From the NCBI GenBank assembly GCA_051653405.1, contig JBOFWC010000178.1, forward strand, positions 1-32,348: a DNA stretch of 32,348 bases, read 5' to 3'. Of the stretch, positions 8,641 to 17,151 are shown in pieces (the first letter of the stretch is position 1; the number at the start of each line of letters is the position of its first letter). The notes under the pieces were generated by a model. The model did not search any database. It had not been told where the DNA came from and saw only the letters and a list, made by a program, of their open reading frames with translations. Both the position numbers and the translations under genes were made by a program. The DNA is from Proteocatella sp051653405 (GTDB taxonomy: Bacteria > Bacillota > Clostridia > Peptostreptococcales > Filifactoraceae).

Positions 8641-9123
8641 TTATTTATTTTTTTTGTAAGTAACTGCTACTGTTTGTCCTGCTTTTGCCTCACCTTTTAG
8701 GCAATTACATTCTTCAATTTGATCCATCTCAAGTAATACTACCGGAGTATGAGTTGAATACCCTTTTTCAGCAATTAATGCAAAATCTGCTTCTGCAATC
8801 AAATCTCCAGCTTTTACTTCATCTCCAACTTTAACAAAAGCTTTAAAGCCTTCTCCTTTTAGATTAACTGTATCTATTCCTATATGAATCATTAAGTTAA
8901 TCCCATCTTTCCCTTCTATACAGTATGCATGAAGCGAATCCATTATAGTAACTATTTTACCATCAATTGGACTTACCACCTTGTTTTCAGAAGGAATTAT
9001 AGCACAACCGTCACCTACTATCTTTCCCGCAAATACCGCATCCGGAACTTCCGTTATATCAATTATTGTTCCAGTTAATGGTGCTTTTATTTCTACTAAT
9101 TTTTCTTTTTTAAACCCAAACAT
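8641..9123 (-). CDS. crr: PTS glucose-type EIIA component
   Basis: 160-residue soluble protein that passes phosphate from HPr to the EIIB domain of the neighbouring permease. The active-site histidine is H80 in LMIHIGIDTVNLKGEGF, and the supporting histidine is H65 in SLHAYCIE, matching H90 and H75 of enterobacterial EIIA-Glc. It lies 17 bp upstream of ptsG and 2 bp after glcT. The ATG at 9123 is preceded by AAGGAGGAATAAT, inside the end of glcT, which suggests translational coupling. A free EIIA beside a CB permease, instead of a CBA fusion, is a common alternative arrangement. Confidence 0.92.
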   Translation of the reverse strand: MFGFKKEKLVEIKAPLTGTIIDITEVPDAVFAGKIVGDGCAIIPSENKVVSPIDGKIVTIMDSLHAYCIEGKDGINLMIHIGIDTVNLKGEGFKAFVKVGDEVKAGDLIAEADFALIAEKGYSTHTPVVLLEMDQIEECNCLKGEAKAGQTVAVTYKKNK

Positions 9124-9125
9124 TA

Positions 9126-9962
9126 TTATTCCTCCTTCATCTTATATACTTGTCTTAATTTTTCTATGTCGTTAGTTATAAATCCAATGCTGTCACTGCT
9201 AAATTGAATCTTTAACTCTTTGTTAACCAGCTCAGATATTCTTAAAGCCAGTATGTAACTAGTCTTTGCATCTTTAAAAACATGTTTTTTCCACGGCATA
9301 CTTATACTGATTTTAGATTTACTTATCTTTATATGTTCTGCTATAGTCATAAGAAATACTTTTATTGCAAATTCATTGTTTGGATTTTCTCCAAATTCAG
9401 CATATATTAAATTTGTAATCTCATTGTATAACTTTATATGATTTAAAGATGTACTAACTGGTCTATTTCTCACTGCAGAGTTTAAGTGAAGTGCTATAAA
9501 TCCAATTTCAGCTTCTCCAAATTTAACCTTTAAATTATTCTCTAATATTTCAACAGCTTCTTTGGCCACTTCATACTCTCTTGAGTAAAGAACATACGTT
9601 TCCGTCTGGAATGGATTTTCCATCGGAATATTAAACATTATTCGGTCTATACTAAACGCTATATGATCTAATAAAGATTTATATATATCATCTCTAGATA
9701 TATTCATCTTCTTATCAGCTAGCATACAAATTTGTTCCACAGTTGATCTAAGAATTTTTTCATCATATTTGATTTCTCTTACATCCTTAGTGTTTGCCCA
9801 TAATTTGAATACTTGCTGTTTGCTACCATCGTCGTCTACAATATCTCCTGTTTTTTTCCCAAACCCGATTCCTTTTGACATAAGTACTGCTTCTTCTCCT
9901 CTTAAAGAATCTTTAGCTAGTACTACGTTGTTATTTATAGCTTTAACTACTATATATCTCAT
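9126..9962 (-). CDS. glcT: BglG/SacY-family transcription antiterminator, GlcT-like
   Basis: About 278 residues from the ATG at 9962, which follows AAGAAGGAGGAAAG; the upstream in-frame extension covers the leader and is rejected. The first 55 residues are a CAT RNA-binding domain (MRYIVVKAINNNVVLAKD and GIGFGKKTGD). Two PRD regulatory domains follow. PRD1 keeps both expected histidines (LLDHIAF, IALHLNSA). PRD2 has one in TIAEHIKIS, but its second site reads FITNDIEKL, where most homologues have a histidine. Dephosphorylated protein should bind the RAT element at 10038-10070 and let transcription through. Because that element lies upstream of glcT itself, the protein probably controls its own synthesis together with crr and ptsG. 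Confidence 0.88.
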   Translation of the reverse strand: MRYIVVKAINNNVVLAKDSLRGEEAVLMSKGIGFGKKTGDIVDDDGSKQQVFKLWANTKDVREIKYDEKILRSTVEQICMLADKKMNISRDDIYKSLLDHIAFSIDRIMFNIPMENPFQTETYVLYSREYEVAKEAVEILENNLKVKFGEAEIGFIALHLNSAVRNRPVSTSLNHIKLYNEITNLIYAEFGENPNNEFAIKVFLMTIAEHIKISKSKISISMPWKKHVFKDAKTSYILALRISELVNKELKIQFSSDSIGFITNDIEKLRQVYKMKEE

Positions 9963-9992
9963 CTTTCCTCCTTCTTTTTTTATTGTTTGTAT

Positions 9993-10050
9993 AAAAAAAC
10001 AGGCATAAACAAAAAGACGACAAAATACGCCTGCAATTTGTTCATGCCTG
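9993..10050 (-). terminator. Intrinsic terminator in the glcT leader
   Basis: On the minus strand CAGGCATGAACAAA pairs with TTTGTTTATGCCTG (one G-T or mismatch position), followed by TTTTTTT. Its 5' arm shares CAGGCATGAACAA with the RAT element, so the two structures exclude each other. This is the classical antitermination switch. Confidence 0.88.
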
Positions 10051-10070
10051 ATCGAATCAGTTACACACAA
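10038..10070 (-). promoter_or_regulatory. RAT (ribonucleic antiterminator) element of the GlcT/LicT type
   Basis: On the minus strand the element reads TTGTGTGTAACTGATTCG followed by ATCAGGCATGAACAA. It folds with a lower TTGT/ACAA stem and an upper CTGAT-TCG-ATCAG hairpin. The GTAACTGATTCGATCAGG core closely resembles, from memory, the ptsG target of Bacillus GlcT. Confidence 0.85.
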
Positions 10071-10100
10071 ATATAAATAATACTATTTGTTACATTTAAG

Positions 10101-10129
10101 ATTATCCAACATTATCGATAAAATGTCAA
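10101..10129 (-). promoter_or_regulatory. Promoter of the glcT-crr-ptsG operon
   Basis: TTGACA (10124-10129), a 17-base spacer and GATAAT (10101-10106). The predicted start near 10094 lies about 25 nt before the RAT element. No catabolite-control (cre) box was recognised. Confidence 0.75.
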
Positions 10130-10164
10130 TAGGAAAATGATTTTCCGTTAAAATAATATTTTTC

Positions 10165-10620
10165 TTATATTTTGCCAGTAACACTATGAACCATTTTAAT
10201 ATAAGCCATATTATTTTTAGTATAGACATCCGAAACTTGTATAAATCCTAAATCTTCATAAAAATTTTTCAAATATGCAGGAGGTTCTATTTTTATTTTA
10301 CTTTCATTCATATTGCTTTCTATAAAAGATATTGCACTAATCATAAGCTTTCTCGCAAGAGCATTTCCTCTATATTCTTTATCTACAAGAAGTTTATCTA
10401 TTGATACTTCATCAAAAGAAACGCCTCTATCCAGTATTCTTAGATAAGCAATTATATGTTCATCATCTTTTACAAAAAAATGATGGGATTTCATATCTTT
10501 ATAATCTAGTTCCTGATTTAAATGTCTTTGTTCTAAAATAAATATTTCTACTCTAGCTCGTAAAATTTCATATAATTCATCAAGCTTAAGATCTTTAAAT
10601 TTCTTTATATTTATTTCCAT
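10165..10620 (-). CDS. ElaA-like GNAT acetyltransferase
   Basis: 151 residues. The ATG at 10620 follows GGAGGT by ten bases; the longer frame starts with a TTG inside the ribosome binding site. The N-terminus LYEILRARVEIFILEQ followed by LDYKDMKSHHFFV is the ElaA subfamily hallmark, and LLVDKEYRGNALARKLM is the acetyl-CoA-binding motif A (R/Q-x-x-G-x-A/G variant). The protein should move an acetyl group from acetyl-CoA to an unknown amine. It is a single gene: the PTS promoter starts right behind its stop codon. A small perfect hairpin at 10132-10146 may be a weak terminator. Confidence 0.8.
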   Translation of the reverse strand: MEINIKKFKDLKLDELYEILRARVEIFILEQRHLNQELDYKDMKSHHFFVKDDEHIIAYLRILDRGVSFDEVSIDKLLVDKEYRGNALARKLMISAISFIESNMNESKIKIEPPAYLKNFYEDLGFIQVSDVYTKNNMAYIKMVHSVTGKI

Positions 10621-10742
10621 GTATATGTATACCTCCAAAAAAATTATTTTTTATTTAAATAAAAACTGTTATACATAATAACTACCCATACAAATTACAT
10701 TTAATCCTATAAACCTAAAATAATAATCGAGTAAACTGAATA

Positions 10743-10787
10743 AAACTAAGACTACTCTAAACTCATTAAAAAATCTAGGGTAGCCTT
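10743..10787 (-). terminator. Probable terminator of the CHASE2-FecR operon
   Basis: On the minus strand AAGGCTACCCTAGA pairs imperfectly with TTTAGAGTAGTCTT, followed by AGTTTTATT. It lies about 20 bp past the stop codon of the FecR-domain gene. Confidence 0.6.
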
Positions 10788-10809
10788 ATAATAAAATTCA
10801 GTTATTCTT

Positions 10810-13143
10810 TTAAGCAGGTGTTGGTATAAAAAAACCATCCGTTATTTTTCCATAGCTATTCGCCAATACCATTTCTCCTGACTTTGCCTTTTTGTATACT
10901 GCTGCAGAGAAAAATTGTTTATACCCAAATTCTCTTATATCAACTTCAGCATAAAGATAGCTTCTCTCATTTATATCTTCTTTTTGAACCTCTAAATATG
11001 AAATTTCATTGCTTCCACGAATATATTCATCAAATAAAATCTCTGGAGTTTTATGGTTTTCAAGCTCTGAAGTTGTGTATAAGAAATAATAGTCACTAAA
11101 ATTTACATCAACGTCACAATCAAAACTTATTTCGAATTTATAATTTTCCATATAAGTAGTCATATGTCCTGCAAATATATTTTCCTCAGCGTATTGAACT
11201 GGCAATGATAAAGAAACTTCTTTTTCTTTAATTTGTCCATTATAAGCTAATTCAAGCTTAATTCCTCCTATTTTACTAGAAAAACTGGTTGACGGAAGAA
11301 CTTTCACAAAAAGACTACCGTTTTGTTCTTCTAAATAGCTAGAGACTGAAGGCATGATTAATCTTGTAGTTACCCCCTCCATTGCAGATATATTTTCACT
11401 TAAATATTTTTGCGGTAAAATTTCTATGAAGTTAGAAGACGGCTCTTTAAGTTCAAAGTTATCTTTATATTTTTTTAATTCCAAATCTAAAATACTTTCT
11501 GTAAAAACATTTTCTTTACTAAATTGTGATATAAATCTAGCTTTTTGAGGTGCTTCTTTTTTAATCAATACTAAATTTAAAACGTCACCTGTCTCGTTAT
11601 CATTTCGACTAGCTTGAAAAGAACCTTGTCCAGCCCCTAATATTTGAACATCACTAAGATATCCTATTTTTTCATTATAAAATTGATTAAAGTAAATTTC
11701 ATTATCTATAGTCTCAACATTACCAGTCCATCTATAAATCACCGCATATTCATATTCAGAATTTTCTAACCCTTTTAATTCTACGTTAAATGTATTCTTG
11801 TTTACAGAAGTGACTGAATCAATACCAAAATCTAAGAAAATATCTGTGCTTTCTCCACGATTACTTGGTAGCGTAATGTTTATTTGCTTATTAATGCTCT
11901 TATTGGATTCGTGGTCTATTACATTAAGTTCTAAAATTTGTACCACGTTAGGAGTTGTAGGTACTGCCTGAATTTTAACAGCATTTTGTTCTATCGTATT
12001 TGCTAACCAATTAGTATTTGACTTAACATTTAATTTTACAGAGATGTTATTATTATGTGAAGCTGCATTTGTTACCAATAAGTCATCTAAAGTAATCTGT
12101 TTTACATCTTCATTTGCAACTGTATAATTATCAACAAATCTATTTAATTCAGAATTCAAGATATCATCACTAGTATTAGTATTAGTATTAGTGTTAGTAT
12201 TAGTATTAGTATTAGTATTAGTATTAGTATTTAACGTTGAAGTTTCTTTAGTTTCATGGTAATTTAAAACATTTTTATTTTCATACTGTTTCTTCTGTTC
12301 TTCTACTTTTTTCTGTACATCTTGTAATTCTTGTATTTGCTTCTCGTTTTCTAACTTAAGTTCTTGCTCAGGATTTTCTTTTAAATCATTAATGGTGAAG
12401 CCGGTTTGCTCTTTCATCTTATTCTGAAGATCGTTGTCATTTTTTACTTCTAAAGCTGCAAAAGGTTTTATTGCCTCATCTTCTTTTAAAAACGGTCTTG
12501 TTTCTATAATAGTTTTTGTATCCTCTTTTATATCTGTACCCGTAGTAACATAACCTGCTTCTAAAGCTACATTCTTTAACTGTTTTGTTTCTGAATCTAT
12601 AAAAGTAACCCTTGCTTTTCCTGTAAACAATAAGCCTTGAGAAATTTGCGTACCATTTTCTTCTGAAAATGTAGTTGAAACTGTTCCTGAAGTCCCCCTA
12701 ATTCCCATAGTCATTGTTGAAGTTTTTAGATTAAATTCTTCATCATCCTTTAAAGGTTCTTTGATATTAAAAAATACTGTTCCATCATCAACCAGAATTT
12801 CAAGTTTTTTGCCCTTCTGACCAATATGTATCACTGTATTTGCATCCATTTTAACTAATTTTTTATCATCTAAAGAAACCAACGCATAACTAGAAGCATT
12901 AGTCGAAATTTCATATCCATTATACAGCTTCATTCCTTCAGAAGTTTTAACCATTTTTTCGTTTGCTTTTTTTACTATAACCGTTCCGTCTACACTTTCT
13001 AGCTTAATGTTATTTTTTGCTGTAGTTTCACCATTTGCATAAGAAAACCCCATATTATAATTGGTTATACTAAGCAATATTATAGTAAACATAACAATTT
13101 TCATTATTATATTAATGTAATGATACTTACACTTTGTTAACAT
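10810..13143 (-). CDS. Exported FecR-domain protein
   Basis: About 777 residues from the ATG at 13143, which follows AAAAGGAGTGAATTT; the longer frame reads back into the upstream gene. The N-terminus has a basic stretch and a hydrophobic core (residues about 12-36, ending FSYANGE), probably a signal peptide. Residues about 45-155 are a FecR domain: LESVDGTVIVKK, a charged middle, and the signature MGIRGTSGTV at 146-155. Then come a Lys/Glu/Gln-rich probable coiled coil, an Asn-Thr dipeptide run, and about 400 beta-rich residues that I do not recognise. FecR-like domains outside Gram-negatives have no settled role. There is no SLH motif or LPXTG signal, so surface attachment is unclear. It is the last gene of the four-gene operon, 16 bp after the HD-GYP gene. 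Confidence 0.8.
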   Translation of the reverse strand: MLTKCKYHYINIIMKIVMFTIILLSITNYNMGFSYANGETTAKNNIKLESVDGTVIVKKANEKMVKTSEGMKLYNGYEISTNASSYALVSLDDKKLVKMDANTVIHIGQKGKKLEILVDDGTVFFNIKEPLKDDEEFNLKTSTMTMGIRGTSGTVSTTFSEENGTQISQGLLFTGKARVTFIDSETKQLKNVALEAGYVTTGTDIKEDTKTIIETRPFLKEDEAIKPFAALEVKNDNDLQNKMKEQTGFTINDLKENPEQELKLENEKQIQELQDVQKKVEEQKKQYENKNVLNYHETKETSTLNTNTNTNTNTNTNTNTNTNTSDDILNSELNRFVDNYTVANEDVKQITLDDLLVTNAASHNNNISVKLNVKSNTNWLANTIEQNAVKIQAVPTTPNVVQILELNVIDHESNKSINKQINITLPSNRGESTDIFLDFGIDSVTSVNKNTFNVELKGLENSEYEYAVIYRWTGNVETIDNEIYFNQFYNEKIGYLSDVQILGAGQGSFQASRNDNETGDVLNLVLIKKEAPQKARFISQFSKENVFTESILDLELKKYKDNFELKEPSSNFIEILPQKYLSENISAMEGVTTRLIMPSVSSYLEEQNGSLFVKVLPSTSFSSKIGGIKLELAYNGQIKEKEVSLSLPVQYAEENIFAGHMTTYMENYKFEISFDCDVDVNFSDYYFLYTTSELENHKTPEILFDEYIRGSNEISYLEVQKEDINERSYLYAEVDIREFGYKQFFSAAVYKKAKSGEMVLANSYGKITDGFFIPTPA
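12169..12228. repeat. Hexamer repeat ATTAGT, about 10 units, inside the FecR-domain gene
   Basis: The plus-strand unit is ATTAGT, with one ACTAGT and one GTTAGT variant. It encodes a run of about ten Asn-Thr dipeptides between the coiled-coil and beta-rich parts. Slippage would change linker length without breaking the frame. Confidence 0.9.
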
Positions 13144-13159
13144 AAATTCACTCCTTTTT

Positions 13160-15508
13160 TCATAACGCAGCAACTTTTCCGATACCACTTTTCTTAAGAT
13201 AATTATAAAGCATTTCATCAATTTTTTCATTTTTAACCATTGAATGTAATATTTCAAAAGCTTTTTCTATAGAAATAGTATCTTTATATGGTCTGTCTTT
13301 TGCAGTCAAAGCTTCAAATATGTCTAATAACGTTAACATTCTGCTTTCTAAAGAAATCTCTTCTCCCTTGAGCCCTAACGGATATCCCATTCCATCAATA
13401 GTTTCATGATGTTGGGAAGTGAATTCAGGCACACGTTTATATTCTTTGCTGAACGGGATTTTATCTAATAATTCTTTCGTTTTTACCACATGATCTTCCA
13501 TTATATTTCTCTCTAGTTCCGTGAATGTGCCTCTTACAATTTTTAAACACTCTGCCTCATATTGAGAAAAAAATGCTATCTTGTGATTATTCTCATCAAT
13601 AAAATAGTAAGATAAAATACGTTCTGCATCCTCTAAAGATTCTTCATCCAAAAAAGCTTTTTTATTAATATTTTCTAAAACCATTTTGGCATCTTTTATT
13701 TTTTTCTGCATTATTTTGTTTTCTTTTTCCGTTATTTTCCCTTCATAAAACTGTACCATTGAATTCTTTTCTAGCCAATTTAATCTTAGTAACACAATCT
13801 CTTCATGATTTCCAAATCGTGTTGGCTTATTGATAATATTTTCTGGTGTAGAAATTTTACCAACATCATGCACTCTAGCCGCCATGACCAATTGTTTTTT
13901 TTCGTCCTCCGTAAAACGTTTAGGAAATGGATCATCTTCTGGCAAACTATTAATGAAATCAACAAAAAAACTCGTATACTTAGCTACATTCTTAGTATGA
14001 TTAGAAGTAAACGGACTTCTTTGATCAATTGCTGTTGTTATAACTTCAATAATTGAAGATACTAAACTTTCAATCTCATTTACATAAATTGCATTTGTTA
14101 AAGAAATAGCTGCATGACTTGCTAAATATGCAATTACTTCCTCAATGGCATCATCGAATTCTATTACGTTGCCTTTTTTATCTAAAGAATTTATCAACTG
14201 CATAACTCCGATTAATTCATTCTTATTATTTACTAAAGGATGCACCAACAAAGATTTTGTATGGTATTTTGTAATATTGTCATATGTCTTAGTCCCTGTG
14301 AAATCGAAACGCTTTTCTTTATATACATCCTTAACATTAATACTTTTCTTATGCATTGCAGCATAAGAACAAACATTATGTTCTGTTAATGGGACTGGGG
14401 GTAATTCAACAGGCTCTCCATTGTGTCCTTTAAATAGATTCATGGAATAATTATTTATAATTTTAAATTCTAATTCTTCTCCATTGTAAATATATATAGT
14501 TCCCCCATCGCAATTTGTAATTCTCATCGCTTCATGCAATATTTTTTCTAATAAACGATTTATGTCTCTTTCTGTAGAAAAGCTCATACTAATTTCCATA
14601 AGCTCTTTATAATCTAATGAATCTACAAAATGATGTACTAAGTTTTCAGTTTTTTCTACTTCATTTTCAATAATATCAAATAACATTCCTTCTGATGCTA
14701 AATATGCATTTGAAAATAATTTTTTTAATTCTTCAGAAATTCTTAGCAATTGAACATCTTTTTTCCATTGACCATGATGGGATAAAATAATATTCTTTAC
14801 ATTTGCACGTTTGGCAAAAAGAACGCCTTCCATGCATGTAGAATGCCCCCATCCAACATATTTACCTGTAGAATACTCTAATTGTACATAAGTACCATCA
14901 TAAATTAATACATCGCAATTTCTAGCAAAATCCTCTAATATAGCATCCTTCTCTGTTCCATGTTCATGGTCTAACATATATACTAAAGATTTTCCTTCAT
15001 ACGAAATTTTATAAGCAGTACAGCCTAATGGATGATTGGTTTCTGCTGTTTCTACCCAAATTCCTTCTCCCAGTGAAAATTTTTCATTAGGTTGAATGTC
15101 AATAAATTCTATATTTTTTTCAAATATTGATAACTCGATTGGAGAAAATGGTGGCTTTAGATAATCTGAAAAAATTTCTTTTATGCTTTTTCCATTTTTT
15201 TTTTGTCCAAAAATCCTATGTTTTCTTCCATCAAACAAAGTTCTAAAAAAGATAAAACCTTCAATGTGATCATAATGATAATGACTAATTAAAATATCTG
15301 TTCCTAGTGGTTTAATATCTTTTTTTACCTTTTCCTCAAAATATGGAATAAGAGAAAGACATCCCGTTCCTAAATCTAGTAAAATATCTTTGTCTGCAAT
15401 CTGAACTAAAACACAAGAGGTATTATTCCCAAAAATTTCTCTTCTATATATACTACCCGCCGTAGATCCTGATGCTCCAGCAAATTTAACACGAAAAGTT
15501 TTCTCCAT
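13160..15508 (-). CDS. Metallo-beta-lactamase-GAF-HD-GYP fusion, probable cyclic (di)nucleotide phosphodiesterase
   Basis: 782 residues from the ATG at 15508, behind TTAGGAGATTATAT. Residues 1-280 are a metallo-beta-lactamase fold of the cyclic-nucleotide phosphodiesterase/RNase Z-like type: GNNTSC near 27-32, the metal site H76-Y-H78-Y-D80-H81, H159, D180 and a late SHHG (H244/H245). Residues about 305-475 are a GAF domain, a likely small-ligand sensor. Residues about 480-775 are an HD-GYP domain with H547-D548 in HDVGK, H700-H701-E702 and GYP at 708-710, all intact. About 90 extra residues (about 568-658) separate the HD part from the conserved EDH helix. HD-GYP domains usually split c-di-GMP or related dinucleotides. 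No signal peptide or membrane helix is visible, so it is cytosolic. It is third in the operon, 10 bp after the NHL gene. Confidence 0.85.
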   Translation of the reverse strand: MEKTFRVKFAGASGSTAGSIYRREIFGNNTSCVLVQIADKDILLDLGTGCLSLIPYFEEKVKKDIKPLGTDILISHYHYDHIEGFIFFRTLFDGRKHRIFGQKKNGKSIKEIFSDYLKPPFSPIELSIFEKNIEFIDIQPNEKFSLGEGIWVETAETNHPLGCTAYKISYEGKSLVYMLDHEHGTEKDAILEDFARNCDVLIYDGTYVQLEYSTGKYVGWGHSTCMEGVLFAKRANVKNIILSHHGQWKKDVQLLRISEELKKLFSNAYLASEGMLFDIIENEVEKTENLVHHFVDSLDYKELMEISMSFSTERDINRLLEKILHEAMRITNCDGGTIYIYNGEELEFKIINNYSMNLFKGHNGEPVELPPVPLTEHNVCSYAAMHKKSINVKDVYKEKRFDFTGTKTYDNITKYHTKSLLVHPLVNNKNELIGVMQLINSLDKKGNVIEFDDAIEEVIAYLASHAAISLTNAIYVNEIESLVSSIIEVITTAIDQRSPFTSNHTKNVAKYTSFFVDFINSLPEDDPFPKRFTEDEKKQLVMAARVHDVGKISTPENIINKPTRFGNHEEIVLLRLNWLEKNSMVQFYEGKITEKENKIMQKKIKDAKMVLENINKKAFLDEESLEDAERILSYYFIDENNHKIAFFSQYEAECLKIVRGTFTELERNIMEDHVVKTKELLDKIPFSKEYKRVPEFTSQHHETIDGMGYPLGLKGEEISLESRMLTLLDIFEALTAKDRPYKDTISIEKAFEILHSMVKNEKIDEMLYNYLKKSGIGKVAAL

Positions 15509-15518
15509 ATATAATCTC

Positions 15519-17147
15519 CTAATTATTTCCAAGTGAAATTTTTAAAATTTGGTTTTTAAATGAATCTGCCACAAATAAATTATTTTCAGAAATATAAAGT
15601 CCTGTCGGTTTTTCTAAATATTTTCCTATTTCTCCAAGCCCTACTAATGTAGACACTTGTCCATCTTTTATAACACGAATCATACTATTGCCTGTGTCCG
15701 CTACATATACTGTTCCATCAGTTGCTACTGCAATATCCATAGGTGATGAAAACAACGCTTCTTCCGCCTTCCCATCTAGATAATCCCCCATGGCAACGCC
15801 AAACTCATCTTTATGGTTTTTACCTCCTGCTAGAGTAGATACCTCTCCATCTTTTATTATACGTATAGCATTATTCCCTGTATCTGCAACATATAATGTG
15901 TCATTAAAAAATGCTAATCCTTCTGGCTCATAAAAAGTAGCTTCTTCACATTTACCATTTGAAAATCCTTCTTTATTTCCTGCTAATGTAACAACCTTTG
16001 ACAGTTTATCAACTACACGTATAGCATTATTCCCTGTATCTGCAACATATATTTTGTCATCTTCCCCCAAAGCCATACCTCCAGGTAAAGAAAAACTTGC
16101 GTTATTTCCTTCTCCATCTTTAAAGCCTTCCTTGCCATTGCCAGCAAAGGTATATACATTATCACCATTTATTAAACGCAATACATGATTTTTTCTATCT
16201 GATATAAATACATTTTGATTTATTTTTATTATTCCTGATGGAACATTAAAAAATGATTTTTCTCTGGTAGTATCCAAATACCCACCAATTGGATTATCAT
16301 TGTTGTCTAAAATTCCTCGCCCACCTGAAAAAGTTGAAACGCTTTCATCACTAATTTGACGAATCATATTGTTCCCACTATCAGTGATATAAAGATTTCC
16401 ATTAGAATCTCCTGTTATTTTTGTTGGCGCTGAAAATGAGGAGTTATCTAGCGCCCCATTCTTAAAAGCTTTTTTGGCATCTCCCGCATAAATAACCACC
16501 TTGTTATCCCTATAATATTTTTCTTGTAATGAAGAAAAGACAGCATAAGCTTCACCACGAGTTAAGCTAGAATTTGGTCTGAAGCTACCATCTGCATAGC
16601 CTGAAATCGCTCCACTTCTAGAAAGCGTTGCTACGCCAGGCATTGACCAACTAGCAATACTATCTTTATCTGAAAAATTTACTTCTTCTCCAAAATATTC
16701 CAACTCATAGACTTTAGCTATTACCGCACAAGCTTCTTGTCTTGTAATATTATTTAATGGACGACAATATAATCCTTTTCCACGTTCTTCTCCATTTAAT
16801 AATCCCTGTGAGTAAGCAGTAGACATGTATGATAAGAAGTTTTTCGAGATTTTATTCTTATCTAAAAAAGGCATTTCCTTGTTTTTTATTTCTAACCGTT
16901 TACTTTTTACAGCCAAAGAAAAAACTTCTTCTCTAGTAATAGGCTGGTTTAATATTTCTATAGAAAATTTCTTAGGTGAAATATCATTAGTTAAAATGTT
17001 CTCTTTTTTTAAGTTTTCGACAGATTTATTAGCCCAATGATTATTATAAATAGTTTCTGCCCCATAAGAAATCTTTTCTTGAAAAAGAATTCCCTGAAAA
17101 AGAAACAGTAGGCATGTTACAGAAACGATTTTTTTCAAATTATACAT
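15519..17147 (-). CDS. Exported SLH-NHL beta-propeller protein
   Basis: 542 residues. A signal peptide (residues 1-29, ending ISYGAE) is followed by three SLH-like motifs at about 34-80, 92-148 and 155-208; the third is the clearest (GAISGYADGSFRPNSSLTRGE). The C-terminal 330 residues are about six NHL repeats with the core pattern LYVADTGNNAIRVI and a partner strand like VSTLAGG. NHL propellers are six-bladed and bind proteins, sugars or other ligands; some lyases share the fold. SLH at the front should hold the protein to the wall with the propeller exposed, a plausible extracellular ligand sensor or scaffold. Its ribosome binding site AAGGAG lies inside the last codons of the cyclase gene, with four bases between the genes, so translation is probably coupled. 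Confidence 0.87.
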   Translation of the reverse strand: MYNLKKIVSVTCLLFLFQGILFQEKISYGAETIYNNHWANKSVENLKKENILTNDISPKKFSIEILNQPITREEVFSLAVKSKRLEIKNKEMPFLDKNKISKNFLSYMSTAYSQGLLNGEERGKGLYCRPLNNITRQEACAVIAKVYELEYFGEEVNFSDKDSIASWSMPGVATLSRSGAISGYADGSFRPNSSLTRGEAYAVFSSLQEKYYRDNKVVIYAGDAKKAFKNGALDNSSFSAPTKITGDSNGNLYITDSGNNMIRQISDESVSTFSGGRGILDNNDNPIGGYLDTTREKSFFNVPSGIIKINQNVFISDRKNHVLRLINGDNVYTFAGNGKEGFKDGEGNNASFSLPGGMALGEDDKIYVADTGNNAIRVVDKLSKVVTLAGNKEGFSNGKCEEATFYEPEGLAFFNDTLYVADTGNNAIRIIKDGEVSTLAGGKNHKDEFGVAMGDYLDGKAEEALFSSPMDIAVATDGTVYVADTGNSMIRVIKDGQVSTLVGLGEIGKYLEKPTGLYISENNLFVADSFKNQILKISLGNN

Positions 17148-17151
17148 GTAG

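Noticed and set aside
9963..10070. N-terminal extension of GlcT
   Set aside because: It would encode the RAT/terminator region; the CAT domain begins exactly at the ATG at 9962.
13144..13257. Longer FecR protein starting inside the HD-GYP gene
   Set aside because: The extension has no signal peptide or ribosome binding site; the ATG at 13143 has AGGAG and begins a signal peptide.
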